A stretch of DNA of 64,000 nucleotides, taken from NCBI RefSeq assembly GCF_014640315.1, contig NZ_BMGS01000001.1, forward strand, positions 186,001 through 250,000. Reading direction: 5' to 3'. The first letter of the stretch is position 1. Every line of letters starts with the position of its first letter. The stretch comes from Hymenobacter glacieicola. Its GTDB lineage: Bacteria > Bacteroidota > Bacteroidia > Cytophagales > Hymenobacteraceae. Shown here piece by piece: positions 8,872 to 18,839 of this stretch. The position numbers were made by a program, and so were the translations under genes. The notes below the pieces were generated by a model. It ran no database searches. It was given only the letters and a program-made list of their open reading frames with translations, and had not been told where the DNA came from.

Positions 8872-9898
8872 AGCTCTGGACGTAGAATCGTTCGAGGAAA
8901 TGGGTAATCTGGGCGGTTTCAATCAGGAAGCCATCGTGGCCGTAGTGCGAGTCCATTTCGGCGTACCTGGCCCCGCGAATGTGACGCGCCAGCAACTGCT
9001 GCTCCTGGGGCGGAAACAGCACATCGGAGCTAATGCCCACCACCAGCGTGCGGGCCCGGATGCGGCCCAGCGCCGCCGCAATGCCGCCACGCCGCCGGCC
9101 CACGTGGTGGCTGTCCATGGCCCGCGAAAGGGTCACGTAACTGTATGCATTAAAGCGAGCCACGAGCTTGTCGCCCTGGTAGCGCTGGTAGGAGCTGGCC
9201 AGGTAGTCGTCGAGCTTGCTCTCGTCGGGGTCCGTTTGGGTGCGGTCGTAGGCGTCGGGGCTGCGGTAGCTGAGCAGGGCCACGGCGCGGGCCGCGCGTA
9301 GGCCCGCCGCGCCACCTGCGGGCGTAGCCGTTTCGTAAGTGGGGTCGGCGAAAATGGCCAGGCGCTGCGCTTCATTGAAGGCAATGCCCCAGGCCGAGTG
9401 CCGGGCGCTGGTAGCCAGCAGCACCAGATGCTCGAACAGCTCCGGCCGCTGCACGGCCCACTCCACGGCCTGCTGCCCCCCCAAGGAGCCACCAATGAGG
9501 GTGTGAACAGACGTTAGGGCCAGGTGTTCCCGCAGGGCCTCGTGCGCGGCCACCATATCCCGAATGGTCAGGAGCGGAAAGTGCTGGTAGGCTGCGTGTT
9601 CCGTCAGCGGATCGGGGGTAAGCGGGCCGGTGCTGCCGTAGCAGGAGCCCAGCACGTTGGCGCACACAATAAACCAGTCGGCGGGGTCAAAATGACAGCC
9701 GGCGCCAAACAGGCCGGGCCACCAGCTCAGCACGTCGGCGTTGGCCGTAAGGGCGTGGCACACCCACACCACGTTGTCGCGGGCGGCGTTGAGGCGGCCG
9801 TAGGTATGGTAGGTAACCTCCACCCGGGGTAGGGTGGTACCGCTTTCCAGCCGCAGGGGCCGGGGCAAACGGAACAGGTGTGGTTCAGACGCAGACAT
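8861..9898 (-). CDS. metX: Homoserine O-acetyltransferase
   Basis: Acetylates homoserine from acetyl-CoA, giving the substrate for MetY. 345 aa from ATG 9898 (MSASEPHLFRLPRP); an upstream in-frame start would add 31 unconserved residues. Alpha/beta-hydrolase fold: nucleophile S138 in IGGSLGGQQAVEWA, acid in VVGISSDVLFPP, and His in DSHYGHDGFL. The VCHALTANAD stretch is typical of MetX. It sits between metY, 371 bp upstream, and hom, which overlaps it, completing the route homoserine to O-acetylhomoserine to homocysteine. Confidence 0.96.
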   Translation of the reverse strand: MSASEPHLFRLPRPLRLESGTTLPRVEVTYHTYGRLNAARDNVVWVCHALTANADVLSWWPGLFGAGCHFDPADWFIVCANVLGSCYGSTGPLTPDPLTEHAAYQHFPLLTIRDMVAAHEALREHLALTSVHTLIGGSLGGQQAVEWAVQRPELFEHLVLLATSARHSAWGIAFNEAQRLAIFADPTYETATPAGGAAGLRAARAVALLSYRSPDAYDRTQTDPDESKLDDYLASSYQRYQGDKLVARFNAYSYVTLSRAMDSHHVGRRRGGIAAALGRIRARTLVVGISSDVLFPPQEQQLLARHIRGARYAEMDSHYGHDGFLIETAQITHFLERFYVQSYVH

Positions 9899-10269
9899 GA
9901 GAAAAGAAGCGCGGGCCAAAGAAAAGCGAAGCCAGAAGCTGCTTCGGGAGGCGTTGCCAGTGGCCGCGCCACGGCAACAAGGGTCGTTCAACGAGGCGCG
10001 CAGGCAGAGGCCCAGACAGCACCTTTTTCAGGCTTTCGATGAAGTTGTGTAGCAATTGCGCGAAGGCAAACTGCGCGTTACAGGCAGTATCCTGGCCCGA
10101 AGGCGGAGCCGATCCTGCCCGGCTCCGCCCCGGCCAGGTGCGGGCGGCGTATGTTCCGATGGTTCCTCTCTCACAAAAAACGTCGGCGCCGGCCCGCTCA
10201 CCGCGTGGCTGGAAGCTGCGGCCCGGCGGCTCTCTCACCTGCCGCCGGACATCAACCCCTCTCTAGGTG
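9899..10269 (-). other. metY-metX intergenic region, 371 bp
   Basis: No convincing gene. A GC-rich inverted repeat (GGCGGAGCCG facing CGGCTCCGCC) lies near 10101-10130, and a T6 run on the minus strand near 10175 could act as a weak terminator or attenuator. A 117-codon frame (9885-10238, minus) has no recognisable domain and overlaps the metX start. Confidence 0.4.
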
Positions 10270-11670
<1,401 letters not shown>

Positions 11671-11855
11671 TTAAAGGCCGTTAGGACAGGAAATGAGGGA
11701 GCAAAAACGCGAAGGGAAGCCACAACGAGGCGCAGCAGGGGCCACACCGGAACCAGCCAGAAAGTGCCTCTGAAGCTGATAGAAGATGCGAGCGGGCCAT
11801 GGCGGGTGCCTCTGTAGGACACCGCGGAATCAGGCCAAGAAAGGAAGGGGGTTAC

Positions 11856-11875
11856 CTAGCCGCTGAAAAGGCTAG
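11856..11875 (-). promoter_or_regulatory. Small hairpin at the end of the poly-Cys leader ORF
   Basis: CTAGCC and GGCTAG arms around an 8-base loop. The stop codon (TAG) of the poly-Cys ORF lies inside the first RNA arm, so ribosome position at the Cys run or stop could decide whether this stem forms. Confidence 0.4.
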
Positions 11876-12027
11876 CAACAGCAACAACACGCGCTACAGC
11901 AGCGCATTCGCATTCGCCGGGAAGCCGGAGCAGCTACCGAAACACGGAAACCCCACGGCCTGGTAGGGCGCAGCAAGGCGACCAGGGTAGCGGGGCGGGA
12001 AGAGGCGAAAGCGAGTGTGTTTTCCAT
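11872..12027 (-). CDS. Poly-cysteine leader peptide ahead of metY
   Basis: 51-codon ORF from ATG 12027, with an AGGAG four bases upstream that is unusual for this phylum. It ends RMRMRCCSACCCCC and stop: seven Cys in the last nine codons. A shorter reading from ATG 11913 gives only the 13-residue MRMRCCSACCCCC. Either form puts the Cys run directly at the stop, 213 bases before metY. By analogy with the known cysteine-responsive poly-Cys uORFs of mycobacteria, ribosome stalling at Cys codons when Cys-tRNA is short would alter downstream folding or coupling and raise metY expression. Too short and biased for a structural protein. Translation and role are inferred. Confidence 0.55.
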   Translation of the reverse strand: MENTLAFASSRPATLVALLRPTRPWGFRVSVAAPASRRMRMRCCSACCCCC

Positions 12028-12056
12028 GGTACTCCTGAGTTATATGCCCCGCCAGC

Positions 12057-12141
12057 ACAGCTGGTCGGGCAGGAATTGGCACCTTTCGCGCGGTCGAAGG
12101 TTGCCAGCGGGTCAGGGAGCCTGTTCTCTCGCCGCTTCTGT
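12057..12141 (-). promoter_or_regulatory. SAM-I-type riboswitch of metY
   Basis: On the minus strand the conserved core is present: GCGGCGAGAGAACAGGCTC, TGACCCGCTGGCAACC, then a P3-like hairpin (ACCTT/AAGGT arms) followed by GGTGCCAATTCC. GGCAACC...GGTGCnAATTCC is the hallmark of SAM-I aptamers. ACAG (12141) and CTGT (12060) can close P1. The CTGT strand also lies in the loop of a competing stem CCAGC-TGT-GCTGG, which may serve as the switching helix. It lies directly downstream of a matching promoter and upstream of metY, a classic SAM-controlled gene. Boundaries are approximate. Confidence 0.88.
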
Positions 12142-12196
12142 ATAAATCTTATGAAAACTACCCCGCCGCGAGCGGGGGAGTACCGGGTTGGTGTTG

Positions 12197-12228
12197 CAAA
12201 GGTATAGCAACGGTTTTGATATATGCAA
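12197..12228 (-). promoter_or_regulatory. Promoter of the metY leader
   Basis: Minus strand: -33 TTG at 12226-12228, 21-bp spacer, and -7 box TACCTTTG at 12197-12204. This matches the Bacteroidota consensus and places the start near 12190, just before the riboswitch. Confidence 0.7.
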
Positions 12229-12451
12229 TAGGGTAGTCGGATTTTTTATTGCAGTAGCTTACCACAGACACGTACAGTCGTTGAAGTTGGTGTGGCAGTT
12301 TAAGCTGCAGATTATCAAGGGTAACGGAAATATTGTTGTATAGCTTTAGGCCCGTCGAAGAAGCTGAAGCTCATCTAGGTAACCGCATAATTTGGTAAAT
12401 GACCACCCGGAAGCGCAATTCTTCTCGTGCGTAAAAGCCCGAATAAGGCAT

Positions 12452-12484
12452 AAAAAAAGCCACTCACTATTGAGTGGCTTTTTA
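12452..12484. terminator. Bidirectional terminator
   Basis: A7-GCCACTCA stem with TGAGTGGC-T5, just downstream of the LysM gene stop. The 220 bp between here and the metY promoter hold nothing recognisable. Confidence 0.85.
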
Positions 12485-12511
12485 GGATAATTCTTAGTTA
12501 TAGAATTATGC

Positions 12512-12814
12512 TTAAATCTTGGGTAAGGTTAACACTTGGCCTACTTCGATGTGGTCAGGGTTCGAGCCAATGATTGCCTTGTTTGCATCGTAAATCTGAT
12601 GCCACTTAGACGCGTCACCGTAGTGATTCTTGGCAATTTTAGAAAGCGAATCACCGCTTACTACTGTGTATTTGTCAGCCTGAGCCGCAGCTGGTTGGGC
12701 AGCGGGCTGGTTGGCGTTGCCGAAGAAGTCGGTGGCGCCGCCAGCGGCAGGTTTAGGAGCAGGTGCAACGGGCTTTTTTTCGCCGTCGTTGGAAAGGAAA
12801 TCAAACAGTCCCAT
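12512..12814 (-). CDS. Small LysM-domain protein
   Basis: 100 aa. The C-terminal half is one LysM domain: YTVVSGDSLSKIAKNHYGD at 49-67, then a WHQIYDANKAIIG segment and a VGQVLTLP end. The N-terminal half is a Pro/Ala-rich linker behind MGLFDFLSNDGEKK. No signal peptide. LysM binds N-acetylglucosamine polymers such as peptidoglycan; the closest layout is that of small cytoplasmic LysM/Kbp (YgaU-like) stress proteins, though the BON domain of Kbp is absent. It stands alone between a terminator and a divergent lipoprotein gene. Confidence 0.85.
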   Translation of the reverse strand: MGLFDFLSNDGEKKPVAPAPKPAAGGATDFFGNANQPAAQPAAAQADKYTVVSGDSLSKIAKNHYGDASKWHQIYDANKAIIGSNPDHIEVGQVLTLPKI

Positions 12815-13033
12815 AGTGGTAAAGGCAAGTAAATGTGGAAGAAACGACCGACTTGCAGGGTGGAAAGAGGGCGTCGGTTTTGGCTCTTACGCCAAGGCCG
12901 ACAATAAGTTGTACCCAGCTCATTTCCTTACCCCTGGGCTGAACATCTTGCGGAATTGCCCCGTAAGAAGCGCAACATCAAGCGTCCTGCTTGGTGATAT
13001 TTCTCTCTCTCATTTACCTTATCTCCCTGCCCC

Positions 13034-13450
13034 ATGAAAACTCATTTCGCTCCCCTGCGCTACCTGGCTAGCCTGCTCATGTTACTGGTACTATTCACGG
13101 CTTCCTGCGGCAGCAAGGAAGGCAAAGTGGAAGGCGTGAACATGCTGTACGGCACCGAAAGCAAAGTCTGGAAAACCGACAAAGAGCTTAGCGCCGCCGG
13201 CGACAAAGTGAAGCAGACGGATGCCCAGGAAGACGAGCGCATCACCTTCTTCGCCAACAAGCAGTACAACATGACTTCCCCTGCTGGCGCGGTTAATGGC
13301 AAATACGAGTTCGACCAAGCCGGTAAGAAAATCACGATGACGCCTGACGGTGCCGCCCAGAGCAACACCTTCGACGTAGTGACCCTTACCGACGACAAGC
13401 TAACGCTCCGTAGCCCCAAAGGTGCTGAGCTGCGCCTCGAAAAAGAATAA
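13034..13450 (+). CDS. Lipocalin-like lipoprotein
   Basis: 138 aa. The N-terminal segment ending LLMLLVLFTASCGSKEG is a lipoprotein signal with the lipobox Cys near residue 26. The mature part has WKTDKELSAAGDK, ERITFFANKQYNM, GKYEFDQAGKKITMTPDG and DVVTLTDDKLTLRS, alternating strands of the lipocalin-like domains common in Bacteroidota lipoproteins. Ligand unknown. A terminator follows directly, so it is monocistronic. Confidence 0.75.
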   Translation: MKTHFAPLRYLASLLMLLVLFTASCGSKEGKVEGVNMLYGTESKVWKTDKELSAAGDKVKQTDAQEDERITFFANKQYNMTSPAGAVNGKYEFDQAGKKITMTPDGAAQSNTFDVVTLTDDKLTLRSPKGAELRLEKE

Positions 13451-13476
13451 GCCCGGTAGCCTTTTCGCTTTACATC

Positions 13477-13512
13477 AAAAAAGCCTCTCTGTTGAAAGCA
13501 GAGAGGCTTTTT
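13477..13512 (+). terminator. Terminator after the lipocalin-like gene
   Basis: AAGCCTCTCT and AGAGAGGCTT stem around GTTGAAAGC, followed by a T tract, and an A run upstream. Confidence 0.85.
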
Positions 13513-13603
13513 CGTTTCTGTTTAACAGTATCCGAGGCCAAGCCTGGTTGTTTTTGGGATATGCTGGGGGCAAAGGATTTCCTGATAAATCTTAATCAGG
13601 TGG

Positions 13604-13631
13604 TTTGAAAGTATGGTGTTGTATATATTTG
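13604..13631 (+). promoter_or_regulatory. Promoter of the large T9SS surface protein
   Basis: TTTG at 13604-13607, 16-bp spacer, -7 box TATATTTG at 13624-13631, in an AT-rich stretch. The ATG lies 51 bases downstream. Confidence 0.55.
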
Positions 13632-13682
13632 GTTAAACTTTGAAAAAGTAAAGGAAATATTAAGTAGCTAATAGTTACAAGA

Positions 13683-16595
13683 ATGGGATTTAGGATTTTA
13701 ACGAAGCGTATTAATTTGTTTATCAGCTGTGTTGGTTTGTGTCTGCTACCGAAGATAGCTCAGAGCCAGACAACTAGCACCCTTGCTAGCTTCGATTTCA
13801 ATTCAGGCGCCAGATACGACGCGCTTACCCCCGTTGTGGCTGGGGGCATTACGGCCGCAGCTTCCTCTACTGAGCCATTTGCCACCGGCCCCGGCACAGC
13901 CACGGGCACCAACGCCTTTACGGCCGCCCCCAGCGGTCCGGCATTGTCGATGGGTAATTCCAGCGGCACCAATAGCAGGTACTTCCAGTTTACGCTAAGC
14001 GGTAGCGGCTTGAGCAACTACTACGGCTATAAACTGTACCTGCAGCCCTACCGCTCTAGCACCGGCGCAACTACCCTAACGGTGGCCTACAGCACCGATG
14101 GTGCCACCACCTTCACGAACTTCCCAACCACGCTCACCGTGCCGGAAGCAAGCTTTGCGGAACGGACGCTTGATTTATCCGGAGTAACCGACCTCGATTA
14201 CAAGGCTACGCTGGTGCTGCGGGTGCTGGTCAGCGGGGCTACCTCGGGCAGTGGCACCTTCCGCCTCGACAACTTTCAGGTGCAGGCTACCTCCGCCCTA
14301 AATCCCACGCCGGTTCTGACCAGCCTCAGTCCGGGCAGTATTGCGGCGGGTAGCAACGGGTTTAGCCTTACCGTTACGGGTAGCGGCTTCAGCAGCGGGA
14401 GTACGGTCCGCTTTAATGGCGTTGAGCGGGCTACTACCTTCATCAGCCCCACCCAACTGACGGCCGTTATTCCCGCTTCTGAGGTGGAGGTAGCCGGCAC
14501 TTACCCCGTAACGGTGGTGAGCCCAGGACCCGGCGGGGGCACTTCCGGCAGCAGTAGCTTCATTGTTACGCCCGTAGTCCGCTGGGATGGAGGGGCCGGG
14601 ACTAGCAGCTGGTTTGATAGGGCCAACTGGGACTCTGATGCGGTACCAACCACCAACGATGAGGTGCTGCTGGACCACAACAAGGTTACGGGCCGCTACA
14701 CCGTAGTACTGGATGCGGGCGGGGCCGTTGCTCCCACCTCTACGCCCACCGCTGAAGTTCGTTCCCTGACCATAAATCCGGCCGCTGGCGACTCTATTCT
14801 GCTGGAAGTTTCGGCGTTAAATACCAGTTCCGTGCCCCTGCGCCTGACTCGTAGCAGCGCCACGGAAACGGCCCTTGCCATTTATAATAAGGGCGTCGTA
14901 ACGAACATGAGCGACGTTGGCGTACTTGACATTCCGGGTGCGGCTCCTAGCTTCTACCTCTACAACGGCGGGACCTACCGCCACTACACCGACCGGCCGC
15001 ATGTGGGCCTGCTGGAAAACCTGGCGGCTGTGGCGGGCACGGAAGCCGGAACCTGGGAGTTTCGGCCCAAAACTCAGCCTAGCAACACGCCCTCAATTGC
15101 GAATCGGACCTACCCTAACCTCGTTTTTCGCAACCGAATCGGCCAGAGTTTTACCAACTTCACGGGTAGCGGCGCTAACCCCCTGACGGTGCGCGGCAAC
15201 CTGATTGTTGGGCCCGGCGCGGTGTTTACGGCCTCTACTACCAGCGAAATTCGGGTGGCCGGCGACATCGTAGTGCAGGGGGCTTTTCGCTTTGCCCCTC
15301 AAACCACCGGGACCAGCACGGTGCGAATGGTGCTGAATGGGAGCCGACCGCAACGCATCAGCGGCGTGGCCTGGGGTGCGGCACCCAGCGGCAGCCCAGC
15401 CGGTACTTACCTGGCCGCCGATGTGCCCTTGCAGCTCAATAACACTAGCCCGGAGGGCGTGACGCTGGCTACTCCCGTTACGGTGAACAACGTGCTGCAA
15501 CTCACGGCAGGGCGGTTGAATACGGATGCCGTGAACATACTGACGCTGCTTAACAACCCCGCCGGCGGCTCCGAGAACAGCTTCGTAAACGGCCCCGTTG
15601 CCCGCCCGGCTAGTGGCGCGGCTACCCTGATCTTCCCACTGGGACGCATTGATGCCCAGGGCGCAGCTTACCGCCCGCTGACCTTAACCATCAGTAGCCT
15701 GAGCCGCGCTACCACGTTTACGGCAACCCAAACTGAGGGCGGCTTTGCCACAAAAGACCTGACCGGTGACCTGCGCCGCCTGAATGCCACCCGCTACTTT
15801 GCCGTGTCGCCCACGCCCGCCCTCACCAGCACCGATACCTTCGCGGGCACCATCACTCTCAGCTTCGGGCCCGATGACCAGGTAACGGACCCCACCGCCA
15901 GTACGCTGGTAGTGGCCAAAAACGACGGCAACGGGTGGGTAAACAGTGGGCGGAGCAGTAGTACGGGCAGCCCCAGCAACGGCGCGAGTGTGACTGGCAC
16001 CCTAACCTCGGGTCCGCTCACGTCCTTGGGCTTGTTCACGCTGGCCAGCACCAGCCCCGACGCTACCCCTAACCCCTTGCCCGTAACGCTGCTACACTTC
16101 CGGGCCGAGCGTCGGCGGGAAAGCGTGCGCCTAGCCTGGGGTACCGCCACTGAGCTGAACAACGCCCGGTTTGAAGTGCAGCGCAGCCTCGATGGGCGGG
16201 AGTTTGTTCCGGTGGCCAGCATGGCGGGGCGGGGCACCAGCACGGCCTCCCACGCCTACACCTGGCTTGATGCCACCCCGCCCGCCGGGCAGCTGTACTA
16301 CCGTTTGCGTCAGGTAGACGCCGATGGTAACGCCTACTGGTCGCCGGTGGTAGTGGTGCGGGCCAGCGGCGCGGTTGCCGCCTACCCCAACCCAGTGCAG
16401 GAGCAGCTGACAATTCAGGCGCCGGCCAGCGTACGGTACCGCATCCTCAATTCACTGGGCCAAGTGCAGATAAATGGGCAAACCGCACCGAGCGGCGCTA
16501 CCTACCTGGATGTGCGGCCGCTGAAACCGGGCTTGTACTACCTGCAGGTGGATGGGGGAGAAAAGATGGAAAATGCTACCTTCTATAAGCAGTAG
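13683..16595 (+). CDS. Large T9SS-secreted surface protein with an IPT/TIG domain
   Basis: 970 aa. A signal peptide (MGFRILTKRINLFISCVGLC... to AQSQ) is followed by a beta-rich module to about 210. An IPT/TIG-like Ig domain at about 213-300 (VLTSLSPGSIAAGSNGFSLT) comes next, then a long region with WDGGAGTSSWFDRANWDS and repeated TV/VT strands. A C-terminal T9SS type A sorting domain begins AYPNPVQEQLTIQAPASVRY and ends GLYYLQVDGGEKMENATFYK. It would cross the inner membrane by Sec and the outer membrane by the gliding-linked T9SS, then be anchored or released. Thr/Ser/Gly content is very high. An adhesin-like or structural role is likely; no catalytic motif was found. Confidence 0.88.
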   Translation: MGFRILTKRINLFISCVGLCLLPKIAQSQTTSTLASFDFNSGARYDALTPVVAGGITAAASSTEPFATGPGTATGTNAFTAAPSGPALSMGNSSGTNSRYFQFTLSGSGLSNYYGYKLYLQPYRSSTGATTLTVAYSTDGATTFTNFPTTLTVPEASFAERTLDLSGVTDLDYKATLVLRVLVSGATSGSGTFRLDNFQVQATSALNPTPVLTSLSPGSIAAGSNGFSLTVTGSGFSSGSTVRFNGVERATTFISPTQLTAVIPASEVEVAGTYPVTVVSPGPGGGTSGSSSFIVTPVVRWDGGAGTSSWFDRANWDSDAVPTTNDEVLLDHNKVTGRYTVVLDAGGAVAPTSTPTAEVRSLTINPAAGDSILLEVSALNTSSVPLRLTRSSATETALAIYNKGVVTNMSDVGVLDIPGAAPSFYLYNGGTYRHYTDRPHVGLLENLAAVAGTEAGTWEFRPKTQPSNTPSIANRTYPNLVFRNRIGQSFTNFTGSGANPLTVRGNLIVGPGAVFTASTTSEIRVAGDIVVQGAFRFAPQTTGTSTVRMVLNGSRPQRISGVAWGAAPSGSPAGTYLAADVPLQLNNTSPEGVTLATPVTVNNVLQLTAGRLNTDAVNILTLLNNPAGGSENSFVNGPVARPASGAATLIFPLGRIDAQGAAYRPLTLTISSLSRATTFTATQTEGGFATKDLTGDLRRLNATRYFAVSPTPALTSTDTFAGTITLSFGPDDQVTDPTASTLVVAKNDGNGWVNSGRSSSTGSPSNGASVTGTLTSGPLTSLGLFTLASTSPDATPNPLPVTLLHFRAERRRESVRLAWGTATELNNARFEVQRSLDGREFVPVASMAGRGTSTASHAYTWLDATPPAGQLYYRLRQVDADGNAYWSPVVVVRASGAVAAYPNPVQEQLTIQAPASVRYRILNSLGQVQINGQTAPSGATYLDVRPLKPGLYYLQVDGGEKMENATFYKQ

Positions 16596-16696
16596 CTAAA
16601 TAAGGCGGTGTTGGGGATTAGAGAATACAGATTATTCTATGTAAGTCATTCTGTGTAGCTTGGGCTGCAGTTTTCTTTTTGCTATTTCTTGATAAT

Positions 16697-17510
16697 AAGT
16701 ATACCTCGTGTTGTGGGCAGCGTCCTGCTGTGCATTGTGTTAGCCGCCCGCCTGTGGGCGCAGTCGGGGCGCTAAGGGTTCACCCCATCCGCAGCATCAG
16801 CCCCGCCGATACCGCTTTTCAGGATCTGGAGTTTCTGCGGCGGGAAATTGGCGGCGCGCGGGTAGTCGTGCGACTACCTCGACGAGTGCCTTAGCATCAT
16901 GGGGGAGCACAATATTTTTCCGCCTTCCCACCAGTTAATGATATGTGGTATGCAGCTCAGCAGGGCCCGCAAGCTGCTGATGAAAGCCGCTGCCGGCTCC
17001 GATGCCAAACGGCAGGGGCGGGCGGGGTTCTGGCTCCAGCAGCTGCGCAGCTTACAGGCCCTGGCCCACGACCACGCTACCAACGACCCGGCCGTGAAAG
17101 ACTCCGCCGAGTTCAGCGCCGCCGACAGCAACCCCGCGACGCCCAAATGGCCGACAACCTGCTGTGGTATCTGCGCCAGCACCCCCAGGGAAAGGCTATC
17201 TGCTGGGGCGCGCTGCCCCACCTGGCAAACACAGTCGAGTTCTTGGCTGATGCCGAGCTCAAAGACTACCACCCCATGGGTCGCACCGTGAAAGCGGCTC
17301 TGGGCCCCCATGCGGTGTACGTGCTCGGGACGATAAGTGGGGGCGGTGAGTATGCCTCCGGGGTCTAGGAAAAGCACACGCCGGTGCCGACCCCGTCCTC
17401 CGGAAGCCTGGAGGCGCAGCTGCTAACCCGGGTCTGGAGTACAGTTTTGTAAGCTTGAAGCCAGCGCCCAGCCCTGGCTGGTCCTGCGCCTACGCTGCCA
17501 CCTACTACGA
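16697..17510 (+). pseudogene. Degenerate erythromycin-esterase-family gene
   Basis: Fragments in different frames line up with one Ere-family protein. A signal peptide (VVGSVLLCIVLAARLWAQS) ends at a frameshift near 16773. VHPIRSISPADTAFQDLEFL and EIGGARVV follow, and at about 16867 the expected LGExTHG catalytic region is missing, pointing to an internal deletion. Helical segments CDYLDECLSIMGEHNIFPP and QLSRARKLLMKAA run to DSAEFSAADSN. A one-base loss in the C run at 17132-17135 shifts to RDAQMADNLLWYLRQHPQGK and the family-typical PMGRTVKAALG. An in-frame TAG follows at 17366. The last piece, GLEYSFVSLKPAPSPGW, lies in yet another frame near 17432. At least four lesions, so it cannot make a working enzyme. 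Confidence 0.75.
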
Positions 17511-18590
17511 AGCCATGACTTCTACCGCCTTGCGCTTGCCGAAGATGCGGGTAATCCAGCGGGGTAGGAAAATGGCGCCCAGCACCAGGTAGAGGTAGTA
17601 GGTAAGGATGCGGTAAAGCAGCACCATGAAGTTGGTCATGGTGGGCGTACCGATAAATTTGCCGAAGAAGGTAGGGAAGGCGCCCTCCGCAATGCCCGCG
17701 CCGCCCGGCGTTATGGCAATCAGCAGGATAACCTTGTAAGTAAGGTTGCGGCCAAAAATCAGCCAGAAATCCGGCCAGGTGATGTCAATGAAGGCCGCAA
17801 TCAGGCAGCCGATAACCAGGTAGCGGGCCGTCCAGACGAAGGCCGTGCTCAGGGCCGCCCGCAGCCAGTAGCCCCAGCCGTTGCCCCGCAGCTGGGCCGA
17901 CGCCAGCACCAGCTCGTTGCCCATCTTGTAGGCCTTGTTGCGGAACCGGCGCAGCCCGCGCAGGGAAAACAGCCGCACCAGTAGCCGCTTCACCGACTGC
18001 GGATTAATGAAAATGGCGTACAGCATGAGCAGCGCGTACACCGTCACGAACACGTAGCTGGCAATAAAGCCGATGCGCAGTGTGGCGACCAGTCCGCCCT
18101 GCAACGCCTCGTGCGGGTACAGCGCGTCGCCCCCAATTAGTACCACCAGGGGCACGGCCAGCACGTAGTACAGGTTGTCGAGCATGGCCGTGGCCATAAT
18201 ATAAGCCACCGACTTACCCAGCGGAATGCCTTCTTTGTGCAGCAGCACCGGGGCCACGGCCGTGCCGCCCACCGCCGACGGTAGCACGCACGAGGAAAAC
18301 TCCCAAATCATAATAACATCCAGGGCTGCGCGCCAGCTCAGCACTTTCTCGGTGAGGTAGCGGATGCGGTACACGTAGCCGGCGTCGCGGGCCACCAGTA
18401 TTACCAGCATCAGGAGCAGCCAGGCGGGCTTGGCGTTGGCCAGCGGGGCCAGGTCGCCGGGCTGGTAGCTGCGCCAGAACATAAAGCCCACTACGCTCAA
18501 CCCAATCAGCACCGGCAGAATGATGCGCGAGGGGCGAAGCTTGTCCAGCAGCTGCTGTTCCTCGTTCTGCGGTTCGGTGAGCTGGGGCAT
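17505..18590 (-). CDS. Lysylphosphatidylglycerol synthase TM-region/flippase-like membrane protein
   Basis: 361 aa from ATG 18590 (MPQLTEPQNEEQQLLDKLRP); the longer frame to 18797 crosses the promoter region. Around eight membrane segments. Family signatures: WEFSSCVLPSAVGGTAVAPV near 125-145 and ITPGGAGIAEGAF near 300. Members include the transmembrane half of MprF and the AglD-like family, thought to move or flip lipid-linked substrates. No lysyl-transferase domain is present, so a flippase or permease role is more likely than lipid lysylation. Divergent from dxs. Confidence 0.82.
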   Translation of the reverse strand: MPQLTEPQNEEQQLLDKLRPSRIILPVLIGLSVVGFMFWRSYQPGDLAPLANAKPAWLLLMLVILVARDAGYVYRIRYLTEKVLSWRAALDVIMIWEFSSCVLPSAVGGTAVAPVLLHKEGIPLGKSVAYIMATAMLDNLYYVLAVPLVVLIGGDALYPHEALQGGLVATLRIGFIASYVFVTVYALLMLYAIFINPQSVKRLLVRLFSLRGLRRFRNKAYKMGNELVLASAQLRGNGWGYWLRAALSTAFVWTARYLVIGCLIAAFIDITWPDFWLIFGRNLTYKVILLIAITPGGAGIAEGAFPTFFGKFIGTPTMTNFMVLLYRILTYYLYLVLGAIFLPRWITRIFGKRKAVEVMAS

Positions 18591-18613
18591 GAGGCTAAGG
18601 TGGGGTGGGTAAA

Positions 18614-18621
18614 CAAAGGTA
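18614..18621 (-). promoter_or_regulatory. Candidate -7 box for the flippase-like gene
   Basis: Minus strand TACCTTTG, 24 bases upstream of the chosen ATG, which also supports that start. A -33 TTG at 15-bp spacing is shorter than usual. Confidence 0.5.
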
Positions 18622-18738
18622 AGAGTTGCCCGCGGCCAAGGTGCTGAAGCCCGTTTAATCTGGCCGCCAACCGCAAACAATCGAAATTGCCGTAACGTTG
18701 TTACCGTTCGGCTGCCAACCGACGGGCGGGAAAAATCG

Positions 18739-18746
18739 TACCTTTG
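18739..18746 (+). promoter_or_regulatory. Candidate -7 box for dxs
   Basis: TACCTTTG, 93 bases upstream of the dxs ATG. No TTG at the expected distance. Confidence 0.5.
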
Positions 18747-18839
18747 CCTGTTGTACGCAGTGAGCGGCCCTGGGTGTTTTAACCTTCCGTATTCCACTCC
18801 TGTTGCCTGGCTATTTATCCTCTCTTTTGCCCTGCCCCT

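Noticed and set aside
9885..10238. 117-codon frame on the minus strand between metY and metX
   Set aside because: No recognisable domain, Arg/Pro-rich composition of a chance GC-rich frame, and it overlaps the metX start. Kept only as an intergenic note.
16697..17510. Active macrolide resistance gene
   Set aside because: The Ere-like sequence is broken by several frameshifts, a stop and loss of the catalytic region; it cannot encode a working esterase.
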